This document shows, in pieces, positions 9,661 through 17,864 of a stretch of DNA of 64,000 nt. Every line of letters starts with the position of its first letter. Position 1 is the stretch's first letter. The stretch is from contig CBDDFN010000020.1 in the NCBI GenBank assembly GCA_965227065.1, positions 558,001 to 622,000 of the forward strand, written 5' to 3'. The notes beneath the pieces are model-generated. The model was not told the DNA's origin, did not search any database, and saw nothing but the letters and a program-made list of their open reading frames with translations. A program made the translations under genes and the position numbers. Source of the stretch: CBDDFN01 sp965227065. GTDB taxonomy: Bacteria > Pseudomonadota > Alphaproteobacteria > SPJN01.

Positions 9661-10290
9661 ATGTTCAAATTTGTGAAGCCTGCCGCACTGATACTGGCCG
9701 CCCTGCTGGGGCTGTCGGGGTGCACCTCGCTCATCACCGGCGGCGATGCCGAGCTTTATGATCTCACGGCGGTCAAAAGCTTTGATGGATTGACGCCGGT
9801 CGAGGCCCGGCTGCTGATCGGCGAGCCGATGGCCAAGCGCGCGCTTGATACCGACCGCATGGCGGTCCGGCCCCGGCCGCAGGAATATCAATATCTTGCT
9901 GATGCGCGTTTTGCCGACCGGGTGCCCAGCCTGATGCAATCGCTTCTGGTTGAAAGCTTTGAGAATTCCAACGCCTTTACCGCAGTCGCCCGGACCGCCA
10001 TGGGCATTCAGGGCGAGTATGTTCTCAAAGCTGAAATCCGCGCATTTGAAGCAGCGTTTTATGAGGATGAGGAACGCCCCAGTGTCACCGCGCGGCTCGC
10101 AGTGGCGCTGGTCAAGCTGCCATCTTTGAGTATCGTGGCGAGCCGGTCGTTTGAAGCCACCGCCAAAGCCGACGGCAATGACACCGCCCAGATTGTCTCG
10201 ACCTATGACATGGCCGCAAAGATGGTCATCAAGGAAGTGGTCGGCTGGAGCGTTAAAGCCATCACCCAAAACCGGAATGCGGGCCAATAA
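9661..10290 (+). CDS. ABC-type transport auxiliary lipoprotein (PqiC-like)
   Basis: A 209-residue lipoprotein with a classic signal and lipobox (LLGLSGC, cysteine about residue 21). The fold matches the ABC transport auxiliary component family (PqiC/YmbA type): YDLTAV near the start, VEARLLIGEP, and NAFTAVARTA. In related operons this protein sits at the outer membrane and docks MCE proteins. I choose ATG 9661 with GGAGAG upstream. It closes the mla operon. Confidence 0.9.
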   Translation: MFKFVKPAALILAALLGLSGCTSLITGGDAELYDLTAVKSFDGLTPVEARLLIGEPMAKRALDTDRMAVRPRPQEYQYLADARFADRVPSLMQSLLVESFENSNAFTAVARTAMGIQGEYVLKAEIRAFEAAFYEDEERPSVTARLAVALVKLPSLSIVASRSFEATAKADGNDTAQIVSTYDMAAKMVIKEVVGWSVKAITQNRNAGQ

Positions 10291-10372
10291 ACGGGATGGT
10301 TTGATTAACCAATTCGCGCTAAACTGTTCAAACACAATAAGATTCGCCCGCGCGAAAGCAGGACTTTTCTGA

Positions 10373-10654
10373 ATGGCACAGCTTGATCCGGCCGCCGCAG
10401 CCAATGCCAACCTTGGGGGTTTGCCCACCGAGGAACAACGCGTTTATCTCGAACGCGGCTTGCATCAGCCTGGCGGTAAGCTTCCCCTGTTTGATCGTGA
10501 CGGTCAGGAAGTCGATGCCGAGACGGTAAAAGCCTGCATTGCACAAGGCTGGGCGGAACCCTGGTTCATCAATCCGATCAAACCTGACTGGCTGGTCGCC
10601 AAGCTGACACGCCAGGGGTACGACATTTTGGGAGCGACGCCGCCGCACGCCTGA
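10373..10654 (+). CDS. Small conserved-looking protein of unknown function
   Basis: A 93-residue, soluble, mostly hydrophilic protein that I do not recognise. It has no signal peptide or membrane segment. AGGA lies 9 bases before the ATG. The sequence is rich in aromatic and Pro residues toward the end (AEPWFINPIKPDWLV), which suggests a compact fold. It sits between the mla operon and the NnrU gene in the same direction, 82 bases after the lipoprotein gene. Coding appearance (codon use like its neighbours, proper ribosome site) supports a real gene. Confidence 0.7.
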   Translation: MAQLDPAAAANANLGGLPTEEQRVYLERGLHQPGGKLPLFDRDGQEVDAETVKACIAQGWAEPWFINPIKPDWLVAKLTRQGYDILGATPPHA

Positions 10655-10698
10655 CAACCGCAACAGGGCGTTGATGCGGCTTTTGGGGAGGGCCTGAC

Positions 10699-11376
10699 AT
10701 GGTGCTGCTTGCAGCCGCTGCGGCGGGATTCATTTTCATTCACATCGGTGTGGCCGGCACGACGCTGCGAGACGGGATTGTCGGGGCAATTGGCGAGAAA
10801 GCCTTTCAGGGCGTTTTTTCGCTCGCGTCATTGGGGCTGATCTGGCTGACCATTCAAGGCTACAACGCAGCGCCTTACCAGGATTTGTGGGGCCATCAGG
10901 AATGGGCGCGCCATCTGGTTTGGCTGCTGATGTTCCCGGCCGTATTTTTCATGATCATCGGGCTGACCACCCCCAACCCCACCAGCGTGGCGCAGGATGG
11001 CAAGCTGGCTGAGGACGAACCAGCCAAAGGCATTGTCCGTATCACGCGTCATCCCTTTTTGTGGGCGGTGATGTTGTGGGGGCTGACCCATATGCTGATC
11101 AATGGTGATCTGGCATCTGTGGTTTTGTTCGGGGCGATGGCGCTGACAGCGGCGCTTGGCACCACATCGATCGACAAGAAGCGCGCCCGCAAGGACCCTG
11201 AAAACTGGCAACGCTTTGCTGCGGTGACGTCGAATGTTCCCTTCGGGGCTATAATTGGCGGACGCAATTCCCTCAAAATCGGTGAGCTGGGCTGGTGGCG
11301 GATTGTGCTTGCGTTGGTCACCTATGGTGCAATCCTGCATTTCCACGGGGCGGTATTCGGGGTTGCGGCGGTTTAA
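10699..11376 (+). CDS. NnrU family membrane protein
   Basis: A 225-residue integral membrane protein matching the NnrU family, which was first found near nitric-oxide reductase regulation genes but also occurs widely without them and resembles isoprenylcysteine methyltransferase-like membrane proteins. Visible signatures are GIVRITRHPFLWAVMLWGLTHM and the helix-rich start. About six membrane segments are seen. No denitrification genes are in the window, so the link to nitrogen oxides is not supported here. GGGAGGG precedes the start. Confidence 0.9.
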   Translation: MVLLAAAAAGFIFIHIGVAGTTLRDGIVGAIGEKAFQGVFSLASLGLIWLTIQGYNAAPYQDLWGHQEWARHLVWLLMFPAVFFMIIGLTTPNPTSVAQDGKLAEDEPAKGIVRITRHPFLWAVMLWGLTHMLINGDLASVVLFGAMALTAALGTTSIDKKRARKDPENWQRFAAVTSNVPFGAIIGGRNSLKIGELGWWRIVLALVTYGAILHFHGAVFGVAAV

Positions 11377-11387
11377 TCCGGCTTGGT

Positions 11388-11406
11388 CATTACCTGAAAG
11401 GTAATG
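11388..11406. promoter_or_regulatory. Perfect palindrome upstream of the MmyB-type regulator
   Basis: CATTACCTGAAAGGTAATG: two 8-base arms around GAA. A further half-site ATTACC lies about 20 bases downstream (11413-11418). It sits 50 bases before the regulator start, the expected place for autoregulation. Assignment to this regulator is inference. Confidence 0.6.
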
Positions 11407-11455
11407 GCGCTGATTACCGGCATGGATAGTATGACCTCCGAGAAGGAGAGCATTG

Positions 11456-12259
11456 ATGTCGAGCCGTACCGAACTTGCCCCATCACCCCTTGGGTCCATG
11501 ATGCGTGAATGGCGCGCCCTGCGCGGGGTCAGCCAGCTTTCGCTGGGGCTGACGGCCGGGGTATCGGCCCGTCATATCAGCTTCATTGAAACCGGCCGGG
11601 CCAAACCCAGCCGGTCGATGGTGCTGACGCTTGCCGATGCGCTTGATATGCCGTTGCGGGCGCGCAATACGCTGCTGGAACATGCCGGTTTCGCCCATGT
11701 TTATGGTCATCGCCCGCTTGATCATCCCGATATGCGCCAGGCCCGCCGGGCCATCGATGTCGTACTCAAAAGTCATGAACCGTGGGCGGCCTTTGCCTTT
11801 GATCCGTGCTGGGATCTGATCGATATGAACCCGCCGGCGCTCAAAATGCTGCGCCTGATGGGCGCGGACCCTGAACAGGGCGGCAATAATCTCGCCCGGC
11901 TGGTGATGGGCGATGGCGTCATGCGCGCCCTCATCGCCAATTGGCAGGAAGTGGCCCATCACATGTTGTTGCGGCTCAGGGTCGAGGCGCGCGGCGGATC
12001 GCTGGCGGATCGCGCGCAGGACCTGATTGAAGAGTTGCAAGGCAAGGCCGATGTTGCGGAACTGAGTTTCGCGCCGGACAATGAGCCCGAACCGGTTCTG
12101 CCCCTCAAGCTCAATCTCGGTGATCAGATCGTGACACTGATTACGGTCGTTTCGACCATCGGAACGGCGCAGGATGTCGGCTTGAGCGAGCTGCGCATTG
12201 AAACCTTTGTGCCGGCCGACGAGGCATCGGAAATGATTGTGCGCGATCTGCTCGCTTAA
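11456..12259 (+). CDS. XRE-family regulator with MmyB-like ligand domain
   Basis: A 267-residue regulator. The N-terminal helix-turn-helix (about residues 12-70) carries LRGVSQLSLGLTAGVSARHISFIETGRAKPSRSMV (split across two helices). The C-terminal part matches the MmyB-like sensor domain thought to bind a fatty-acid-like ligand (PWAAFAFDPCWDLIDMN). The start at ATG 11456 has GGAG 8 bases upstream; an adjacent TTG is less likely. Many relatives control a neighbouring short-chain dehydrogenase, which is absent here. The gene end overlaps the convergent sugar nucleotidyltransferase by 4 bases. Confidence 0.9.
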   Translation: MSSRTELAPSPLGSMMREWRALRGVSQLSLGLTAGVSARHISFIETGRAKPSRSMVLTLADALDMPLRARNTLLEHAGFAHVYGHRPLDHPDMRQARRAIDVVLKSHEPWAAFAFDPCWDLIDMNPPALKMLRLMGADPEQGGNNLARLVMGDGVMRALIANWQEVAHHMLLRLRVEARGGSLADRAQDLIEELQGKADVAELSFAPDNEPEPVLPLKLNLGDQIVTLITVVSTIGTAQDVGLSELRIETFVPADEASEMIVRDLLA

Positions 12260-13317
12260 TCGCCGGGGGTCTCTTTGAGTGCCTCTGCCGCCTTTTTGAC
12301 CTTTTGGGCCTGGTCCCGGTGGACGACCAGAAGGGCGTCTTCGGTTTCAATGACCACAAGGTCTTCCACGCCGATCAGGGCAACCGGTTTGGTCGCCGAC
12401 ACCAGCGAGTTGGTGGCATTGTCCCAATGGACCTTGGCGCGCGACAACGCGACATTGCCATCGTCGCCGGTATCCGCCAGCGCCTGTACCGCATCCCATG
12501 CACCAATATCGGACCAGCCTGCACCATCAAGCGGAACGATGGCGCCCTTGCGCGTTGGCTCCATCACCGCATAGTCGACGGAAATAGACGGGGCTTCACC
12601 AAAGGCGGTCCCATCAAGCAGAACGCCATCGGGTGAGACTTGCGCGGCATCCAAAGCTGATTGAGCGGCACGAACACAGTCAGGTTCGTATAATTGAAGC
12701 TCTTCAAGCACCGCATCGGCGCGCCACAGGAACATGCCGGAGTTCCACCAATAGGCCCCGCTGTCGAGATAGCTTTGGGCAGTCAGGGCATCGGGCTTTT
12801 CGACAAAGGCTTCGATGGCAAAGATACCATCGCCCAACGGCGCGGCCTTTTTGATGTAGCCATAGCCGGTATGCGGCCGGTCCGGCACAATCCCGAATGT
12901 GACCAGCCGCCCATTGCGCGCAATGTCCCGCGCAGCCGCGATGGCATCGAGGAAGACCGGCACAGTGTCGATAACATGATCGGCGGGGAGAACCAGCATG
13001 AGTGCATCGCCGCCCTCGGACTGAAGAAGATCAAGCGCAGCGGCGGCAATTGCGGGCGCGGTGTTGCGCGCCATGGGTTCAAGCAGGATTTGCGCCGGTG
13101 ATTTGTTGACGGCGTGCAATTGCTCGCGGACCAGGGCGCCATGGGCCTGATTGGCAATGACGCGCGGGGCGGCGAAGCCGTGCTGAAAGCGCAAGGCCGT
13201 GTCTTGAATGAGCGTGTGCGCACCGTGCAGCGCGTGAAACTGCTTGGGATGTTCAGGCGTCGACAGGGGCCACAGGCGCGAGCCCGCGCCGCCCGACAAA
13301 ATGACCGGATGGATCAT
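12256..13317 (-). CDS. Mannose-1-phosphate guanylyltransferase
   Basis: A 353-residue enzyme that makes GDP-mannose from mannose-1-phosphate and GTP for surface polysaccharide. The nucleotide-binding signature VILSGGAGSRLWPLS is at residues 5-19, with PKQF close behind, and the type II family motif FVEKPD is about residue 170. It lacks the C-terminal phosphomannose isomerase domain of bifunctional AlgA/ManC proteins, hence the short length. It overlaps the chorismate mutase gene by ATGA, so the two are translated together, an odd metabolic pairing. Confidence 0.93.
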   Translation of the reverse strand: MIHPVILSGGAGSRLWPLSTPEHPKQFHALHGAHTLIQDTALRFQHGFAAPRVIANQAHGALVREQLHAVNKSPAQILLEPMARNTAPAIAAAALDLLQSEGGDALMLVLPADHVIDTVPVFLDAIAAARDIARNGRLVTFGIVPDRPHTGYGYIKKAAPLGDGIFAIEAFVEKPDALTAQSYLDSGAYWWNSGMFLWRADAVLEELQLYEPDCVRAAQSALDAAQVSPDGVLLDGTAFGEAPSISVDYAVMEPTRKGAIVPLDGAGWSDIGAWDAVQALADTGDDGNVALSRAKVHWDNATNSLVSATKPVALIGVEDLVVIETEDALLVVHRDQAQKVKKAAEALKETPGD

Positions 13318-13682
13318 GAGGAGCGGTCGTCAAAAACGTCAAATTCGTGGGCGATGAACCATTCAACCATGGGCCGCCAGATGGTTTCGGCAAGCCCGGC
13401 ATCCCCGCCATTGGCGATCAGCGCGGCGCGCGCCTTGTCGATGACATCTTGCACCCGGTCCTCATCGCGCACGGCGTCGCGCGATTGTTTGACCACACCG
13501 GCCTGTTCAACATAGCGCTGGCGTTCAGCGATCAGGCAGCCGAGCGCCCGGTCGATGGCGTCAATGCCCTGGCGAATTTCAGCCATGCTGGTACACGAGG
13601 AGGGCGAGACACAGGCTTCGTCCAGCAGGCGCTGGGCCACTTCTCCGGGCGTCAGTTCAGGCTTTTTCACAGGGCGGTCCAT
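13314..13682 (-). CDS. AroQ-type chorismate mutase
   Basis: A 122-residue all-helical chorismate mutase (chorismate to prephenate, on the way to Phe and Tyr). Helix 1 is seen as MAEIRQGIDAIDRALGCLIAER with the conserved Arg and the Asp-Arg pair, followed by VVKQSRDAVRDEDRV carrying the catalytic Lys and Arg. An N-terminal extension of about 30 residues precedes the domain. It could also act as an isochorismate-pyruvate lyase (PchB-like), but no siderophore genes are near. Confidence 0.85.
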   Translation of the reverse strand: MDRPVKKPELTPGEVAQRLLDEACVSPSSCTSMAEIRQGIDAIDRALGCLIAERQRYVEQAGVVKQSRDAVRDEDRVQDVIDKARAALIANGGDAGLAETIWRPMVEWFIAHEFDVFDDRSS

Positions 13683-13751
13683 AGGCTAAGAATGGTGTGG
13701 CGCAGGCTAGCGCGCAACGGACGTAAAGTCACAGTCTCAGAAGGCCCTTTC

Positions 13752-14531
13752 ATGCATCATGCGGTGATTGATGAGCTGCCGGTTTGGCTCTCACCCTCGT
13801 TCCAATCTGTTTTACCCCCGCTTGAAGAGGCGTGGCGGGCCGATCGCGGCTATTTTGCGGTTCCAAGCCCCGATTTTACGGACACAGCCCAGACACAAGC
13901 GGGGCAAAACGCAGCTCACACGGCCCTGACATGCGAGGAATTTCCCAGTTTTCTGCCGCTCTTATGGGGGGCACTGGCCGATTGGGTGCTGACGCAATCG
14001 GATGAACCCGGTTTTGTCTGCGTGGCGGGCATGACCGCAATCCGGGTCGAACTGGGGGCTGATATGCCCACTGATCCTGAATGGGCGGGCCACGTGCTGA
14101 CCGAGCCGCTTCTTGGCCTCGCTTCGGTGGGGATTGCCCGCGGGGTGGGCGTGGCGGGTGCAGCCTCGCCCATGGCCTGGCCCGGCGTTGCTGATGCTAT
14201 TGCCGCTTACGGTAAAACCGCCCTTGAGGGGGCGGTTGCGGCCTTCGACTGGGCGCTCAAAATTCAGGGGCCTTACGCCAAGACCGACTATGGACCTGCG
14301 ACCGGCCCGTTCGCCGATGCGCTGGGTGAGGTGCCGGTGGTGAGCAAAATGGCCCATCTTGATCCTGAAGAAACCTGGGACGCGCTGGCACCGGGCGCCC
14401 GCGTAGCAAGTGAGGCACGTCAGGCAGGCCGGGTCTATGCAGGCGCCTTGTCACTGCGTGGCCGGGGCCGGGTGATCGGCGCGCTGGACCCCAATCCGCT
14501 GATGCGGTTCCGCGCCTCGCAATGGCGGTAA
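13752..14531 (+). CDS. Protein of unknown function, 259 residues
   Basis: I do not recognise this protein. I start it at ATG 13752, with AGAAGG 7 bases before; longer in-frame starts would overlap the divergent chorismate mutase gene. The sequence is soluble-looking with a Pro/Trp/acidic N-terminal half (LPVWLSPSFQSVLPPLEEAW) and an Ala/Gly-rich middle that could hold one or two hydrophobic helices (about residues 120-160). It ends in basic residues. It stands alone between chorismate mutase and a methyltransferase gene. Codon use matches its neighbours. Confidence 0.7.
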   Translation: MHHAVIDELPVWLSPSFQSVLPPLEEAWRADRGYFAVPSPDFTDTAQTQAGQNAAHTALTCEEFPSFLPLLWGALADWVLTQSDEPGFVCVAGMTAIRVELGADMPTDPEWAGHVLTEPLLGLASVGIARGVGVAGAASPMAWPGVADAIAAYGKTALEGAVAAFDWALKIQGPYAKTDYGPATGPFADALGEVPVVSKMAHLDPEETWDALAPGARVASEARQAGRVYAGALSLRGRGRVIGALDPNPLMRFRASQWR

Positions 14532-14616
14532 GGAATAGGGTGACCCTACCCATCACGAGTGACTTGCCTCCAGCCATATTTTCCGACATTTTCGTGTTCA
14601 ATCTCGGGAGGGTCTG

Positions 14617-15234
14617 ATGGGTTTTTACGACAAATATATTCTGCCGCGTTTTCTGGATTTCGCCTGCTCCATGAGCTCGATTTCCAAGCAGCGCGAAAAG
14701 GTCGTGCCGCTGGCGCAAGGCCGGGTCCTGGAAATCGGCATGGGCTCGGGCCTCAACCTGCCATATTACGACTATTCCAAAGTTGAAAAACTGTGGGGGC
14801 TCGAACCCGAAGAAGCGATGCGCAAACGCGCCGAACCCAAGCTGAAAGACATGCCGTGCGAGTTTGAGTTTCTGGGTCTGAAAGGTGAAGACATCCCGCT
14901 TGAAGACAAATCCGTGGATACGGTGTTGAGCACGTTCACCATGTGCACCATTCCCGAAGTCATGGTTGCGCTTGATCAGATGAAGCGCGTGTTGAAGCCC
15001 GGCGGCGTGATGGTGTTTTCAGAACATGGCAAGGCGCCCGATGCGGCGGTCGAAAAATGGCAAAGCCGCATCAATCCCACCTGGAACAAGCTGGCGGGGG
15101 GCTGCAATTTGAATCGCGAAATTGACCGGCTGGTCACCGATGCGGGGTTTGATTTTGTCGAGCTGAACCACGACTATGTGCCGGGCCCCAAGATTGCGTC
15201 CTACATGTATTGGGGCGTTGCCAAGGCGCGCTAG
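14617..15234 (+). CDS. Class I SAM-dependent methyltransferase
   Basis: A 205-residue Rossmann methyltransferase. SAM-binding motif I is VLEIGMGSGLNLPYY (residues 31-45), followed by the acidic loop GLEPEE and the post-II motif VDTVLSTFTMCTIPE, then LKPGGVMVFSEHG. This pattern resembles the small UbiE/COQ5-like or METTL7-like branch (HGKAPD and GGCNLNREI). Substrate unknown. GGGAGGG precedes the ATG. It overlaps the convergent PAP2 gene by 4 bases. Confidence 0.9.
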   Translation: MGFYDKYILPRFLDFACSMSSISKQREKVVPLAQGRVLEIGMGSGLNLPYYDYSKVEKLWGLEPEEAMRKRAEPKLKDMPCEFEFLGLKGEDIPLEDKSVDTVLSTFTMCTIPEVMVALDQMKRVLKPGGVMVFSEHGKAPDAAVEKWQSRINPTWNKLAGGCNLNREIDRLVTDAGFDFVELNHDYVPGPKIASYMYWGVAKAR

Positions 15235-15974
15235 GACAGTTTCACGCTTTTCAGCAACAGTCGTCCGCCCGGCGTATGCGTGATTGCATATGGCGCGCCG
15301 GGGCGGGGGTGAAACACCCAGCCTTGCCGGGCAAAGATGCGGGCCAGCCACAGGGTTGTGAACACCGCGATCAGCCCGCCTGCGAAAATATCGCTGAGAT
15401 AATGCGCGCCAATGGCGACGCGGGAATAGCCGATGACGCAACCGATAATCAGCAAAGGTGCACGGTACCGCGGCACGATCAGCCCCAGCGCCAGCGTCAT
15501 GGCAATGGCGGTGTTGGCGTGGCCTGAAGGAAAGCTTTGCAGCGCATAGCTGGTGCCGGGCGGATCAAAGCCGAACATCGCATCATTGATCATCAGTTTG
15601 GGGCGCGCCCGGCCAACCGCCATCTTGATCAGATTGATCACGATGCCGGAGACGGCGATGCTGGTGAAAAAGAACAGGCTGGCTTCGGCCACAAAGCGCG
15701 CCATCGCCCGCGTCGTCCGCCAGAAAGCACGCTTTGAAATCACCAGCGCAACCAAACCCACAATGGCGCTGTTGACCAGAAGATAGCCCGAATCAGCAAA
15801 ATGGGTCAGCCACTGGAAAAAATCGGTGAACCATTCAGGCATGCGCTTCATCAGGCCAAGCAAGGGCGCATCGGCGATGAACATCAGCATGACAAGCCCG
15901 GCCATGCCGATCAGAAGATCATGCAACGGGACGCGGGGGCGCAAATCCCAGATGGACGGGCGATAGCTGCTCAT
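15231..15974 (-). CDS. PAP2-family membrane phosphatase
   Basis: A 247-residue membrane phosphatase with about six helices. All three PAP2 motifs are present: KMAVGRARP, FPSGHANTA and SRVAIGAHYLSDI, with the catalytic histidines in the last two. Such enzymes dephosphorylate undecaprenyl diphosphate, lipid A or phosphatidate in the periplasm. It shares one base (TAATG) with the GT39 gene upstream, so the two probably act together on lipid-linked sugars. Confidence 0.93.
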   Translation of the reverse strand: MSSYRPSIWDLRPRVPLHDLLIGMAGLVMLMFIADAPLLGLMKRMPEWFTDFFQWLTHFADSGYLLVNSAIVGLVALVISKRAFWRTTRAMARFVAEASLFFFTSIAVSGIVINLIKMAVGRARPKLMINDAMFGFDPPGTSYALQSFPSGHANTAIAMTLALGLIVPRYRAPLLIIGCVIGYSRVAIGAHYLSDIFAGGLIAVFTTLWLARIFARQGWVFHPRPGAPYAITHTPGGRLLLKSVKLS

Positions 15975-17644
15975 TATCGTTTGAGCCTGTACAGCCCGAT
16001 CTCCATCTCCCGGCCTTTGGAATAGTTGAAGCCGGCCACGCTGTCGGCGGCCTCAACCCGAATGGATTGGGCGAGCGCAACCGCGCCGAACGCCGCCCGC
16101 TCGCGGATGTCGACCAGAGCAAACGCACATGGCGAATTCTGATCGCGCAAGAATTCGGCCGCGCCGCGCGCGTCGGTCAACAGGGTTTGGGTGCCAAGCT
16201 CAAACACCAGGCTCGGCTCATGATAACCCGCCGAGGCAATCGCAACTTCTGTACAGCGCCGAGGCGTATGGGTGGCGATCATCGCTTCGATGCGGGGCGA
16301 TAGCCATAGCGGAGACAAAGACGGCAGGATGGTGCCAAAGCCAATGCCGTACAGCACAAAACTCGAGACCAGCAGTGCGGAGAGGGTTTGCGTGCCGCTC
16401 CATTCATGCCAGCCACGCACCAGCGTATAGGCGGCAACCGCGCCTGCGGCGAGCAGAACAAGCGAAAGCACAAAATTGCCCGGCACGTCATTGCCGGCGG
16501 GCCAGGCGTTCCACGAATAGGCCGGCGCAAAGGCCAGCATGAGCGCAACGGCAATGGCGACCAGCGCGGCGAGCGATGAAGCGACGCGCCGCCACACCGT
16601 CCAGCTGCGATTGTCCATGGCGGTGAAGCCCGCCACCCCGGCAATGATCAAAGCCGGGAACAATGGCAGCGTGTAGTGGGGCAGTTTGGTGGGGGTGAGT
16701 TCAAAGGCGATCCAGGCAGGCAGCACCCAGGCAATCAGAAAACGCACCCGGTCATCCTTGCGGTGCTTCCACAGGAACGGCAGGGCAAAACCCAACAGCG
16801 CAACGCCGGGCCACAAAAAGGCCCAGACCGTGCCGAGATAGGTGCCCGGCGGGGCGCCATGACTTTCCTTGCCTTCGGCAATCTTGCCCAGCAGGTCCTT
16901 GCCGACGGCTTCGGCAAAGAAGCCGCCATCGGTGGTGATGGTGATCGCGATATACCAGGGCAGGGCGATCAGCGCGAACAGGGCCATGCCGCGCGCGCTC
17001 CACAAGGGGCGGAAGCGTTCAAAACTGCGGTCGGCCGCAATCAATCCTGCAATGGTAAGCCCGGTGACCATGACAATGATCGGGCCCTTGATCAGCACGC
17101 CCGCGCCCATGGCGGCCCAGAAGACAAGCGGGGCATGTCTGCGTTCCCACTGTTCAGGATGGCGCACATAAAGCCGGACAAGGGCGGCCTGAGCGGCCAG
17201 AATGGTAAACAGCAACATCGCGTCTGTCTTGGCCTGACGGGCCTCATAGCCAAGCCCGAAACTGGCGGCCATCAACAGGCCCGCCGCGAGCCCCACGGTA
17301 CGGCCAAACAGCATTGCCCCGATCACGCCGGTCATCAAGGCTGCGCCGATGGCGCCCAGCAGGGAGGGCAGGCGGTAGCTTTGGATCGTGTCGCCCAACA
17401 GTTTGGCTGAGCCCGCCTGAAGCCAGTAAATGCCGACGGGCTTTTTGTGCCGGGCTTCGTCCTGAAACCGGATGTCGATCAGATCGCCCGAGGTGAGCAT
17501 CTGGCGGCTGGCTTGGGCAAAGCGGGCCTCATCGCGGTCCACCACCGGCAAGGATTGAAAGCCCGGCAGGAAAAAAACGAGCGCCACCGCAACAATCAAA
17601 AACGCATCACGGATGGAAAGGGGGGTGCGGGCGGCGTCAGTCAT
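15974..17644 (-). CDS. GT39-family glycosyltransferase (ArnT/PMT-like)
   Basis: A 556-residue polytopic membrane protein of the ArnT/PMT superfamily, which transfers a sugar from a polyprenyl-phosphate donor to an envelope acceptor. The first periplasmic loop shows the catalytic DRDEARFAQ at about residue 36 and RHKKPVGIYWLQAG at about 65. About 12 helices follow and then a soluble C-terminal domain of roughly 120 residues. Coupling to a PAP2 gene suggests lipid A or exopolysaccharide decoration. The acceptor cannot be told from sequence. Confidence 0.92.
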   Translation of the reverse strand: MTDAARTPLSIRDAFLIVAVALVFFLPGFQSLPVVDRDEARFAQASRQMLTSGDLIDIRFQDEARHKKPVGIYWLQAGSAKLLGDTIQSYRLPSLLGAIGAALMTGVIGAMLFGRTVGLAAGLLMAASFGLGYEARQAKTDAMLLFTILAAQAALVRLYVRHPEQWERRHAPLVFWAAMGAGVLIKGPIIVMVTGLTIAGLIAADRSFERFRPLWSARGMALFALIALPWYIAITITTDGGFFAEAVGKDLLGKIAEGKESHGAPPGTYLGTVWAFLWPGVALLGFALPFLWKHRKDDRVRFLIAWVLPAWIAFELTPTKLPHYTLPLFPALIIAGVAGFTAMDNRSWTVWRRVASSLAALVAIAVALMLAFAPAYSWNAWPAGNDVPGNFVLSLVLLAAGAVAAYTLVRGWHEWSGTQTLSALLVSSFVLYGIGFGTILPSLSPLWLSPRIEAMIATHTPRRCTEVAIASAGYHEPSLVFELGTQTLLTDARGAAEFLRDQNSPCAFALVDIRERAAFGAVALAQSIRVEAADSVAGFNYSKGREMEIGLYRLKR

Positions 17645-17726
17645 TGATCCCTGCTTTGGATTCAGTGGCGTGTGGCGGCATTAGGCAGATTGGGCGAGAG
17701 GAGCGCAAGGGGCCTGTTTTTCATTC

Positions 17727-17858
17727 GTCATTCCGGTTTGCGCGTATGCGCAAGACCGGAATCTGATGGTTATGCGTTTCCGCAGATCGGTATTGTGCCG
17801 GATTAGGCTTAGTGCCTACAGATTCCGGGCAAGGCGTTCCGCCTTCCCGGAATGATGG
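17727..17858 (+). repeat. Dispersed palindromic repeat, copy A
   Basis: About 130 bases with internal hairpins (CATTCCGGTTT against AGACCGGAAT, and ATTCCGGGCAAGGCG against CGCCTTCCCGGAAT). A second copy lies inverted at 24588-24716. Shared blocks include AGACCGGAATCTGATGGT, GTGCCGGAT, AGTGCC and GATTCCGGGCAA. Intergenic between the GT39 and vWA genes, whose ends and starts it separates. Confidence 0.8.
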
Positions 17859-17864
17859 TGGGGA

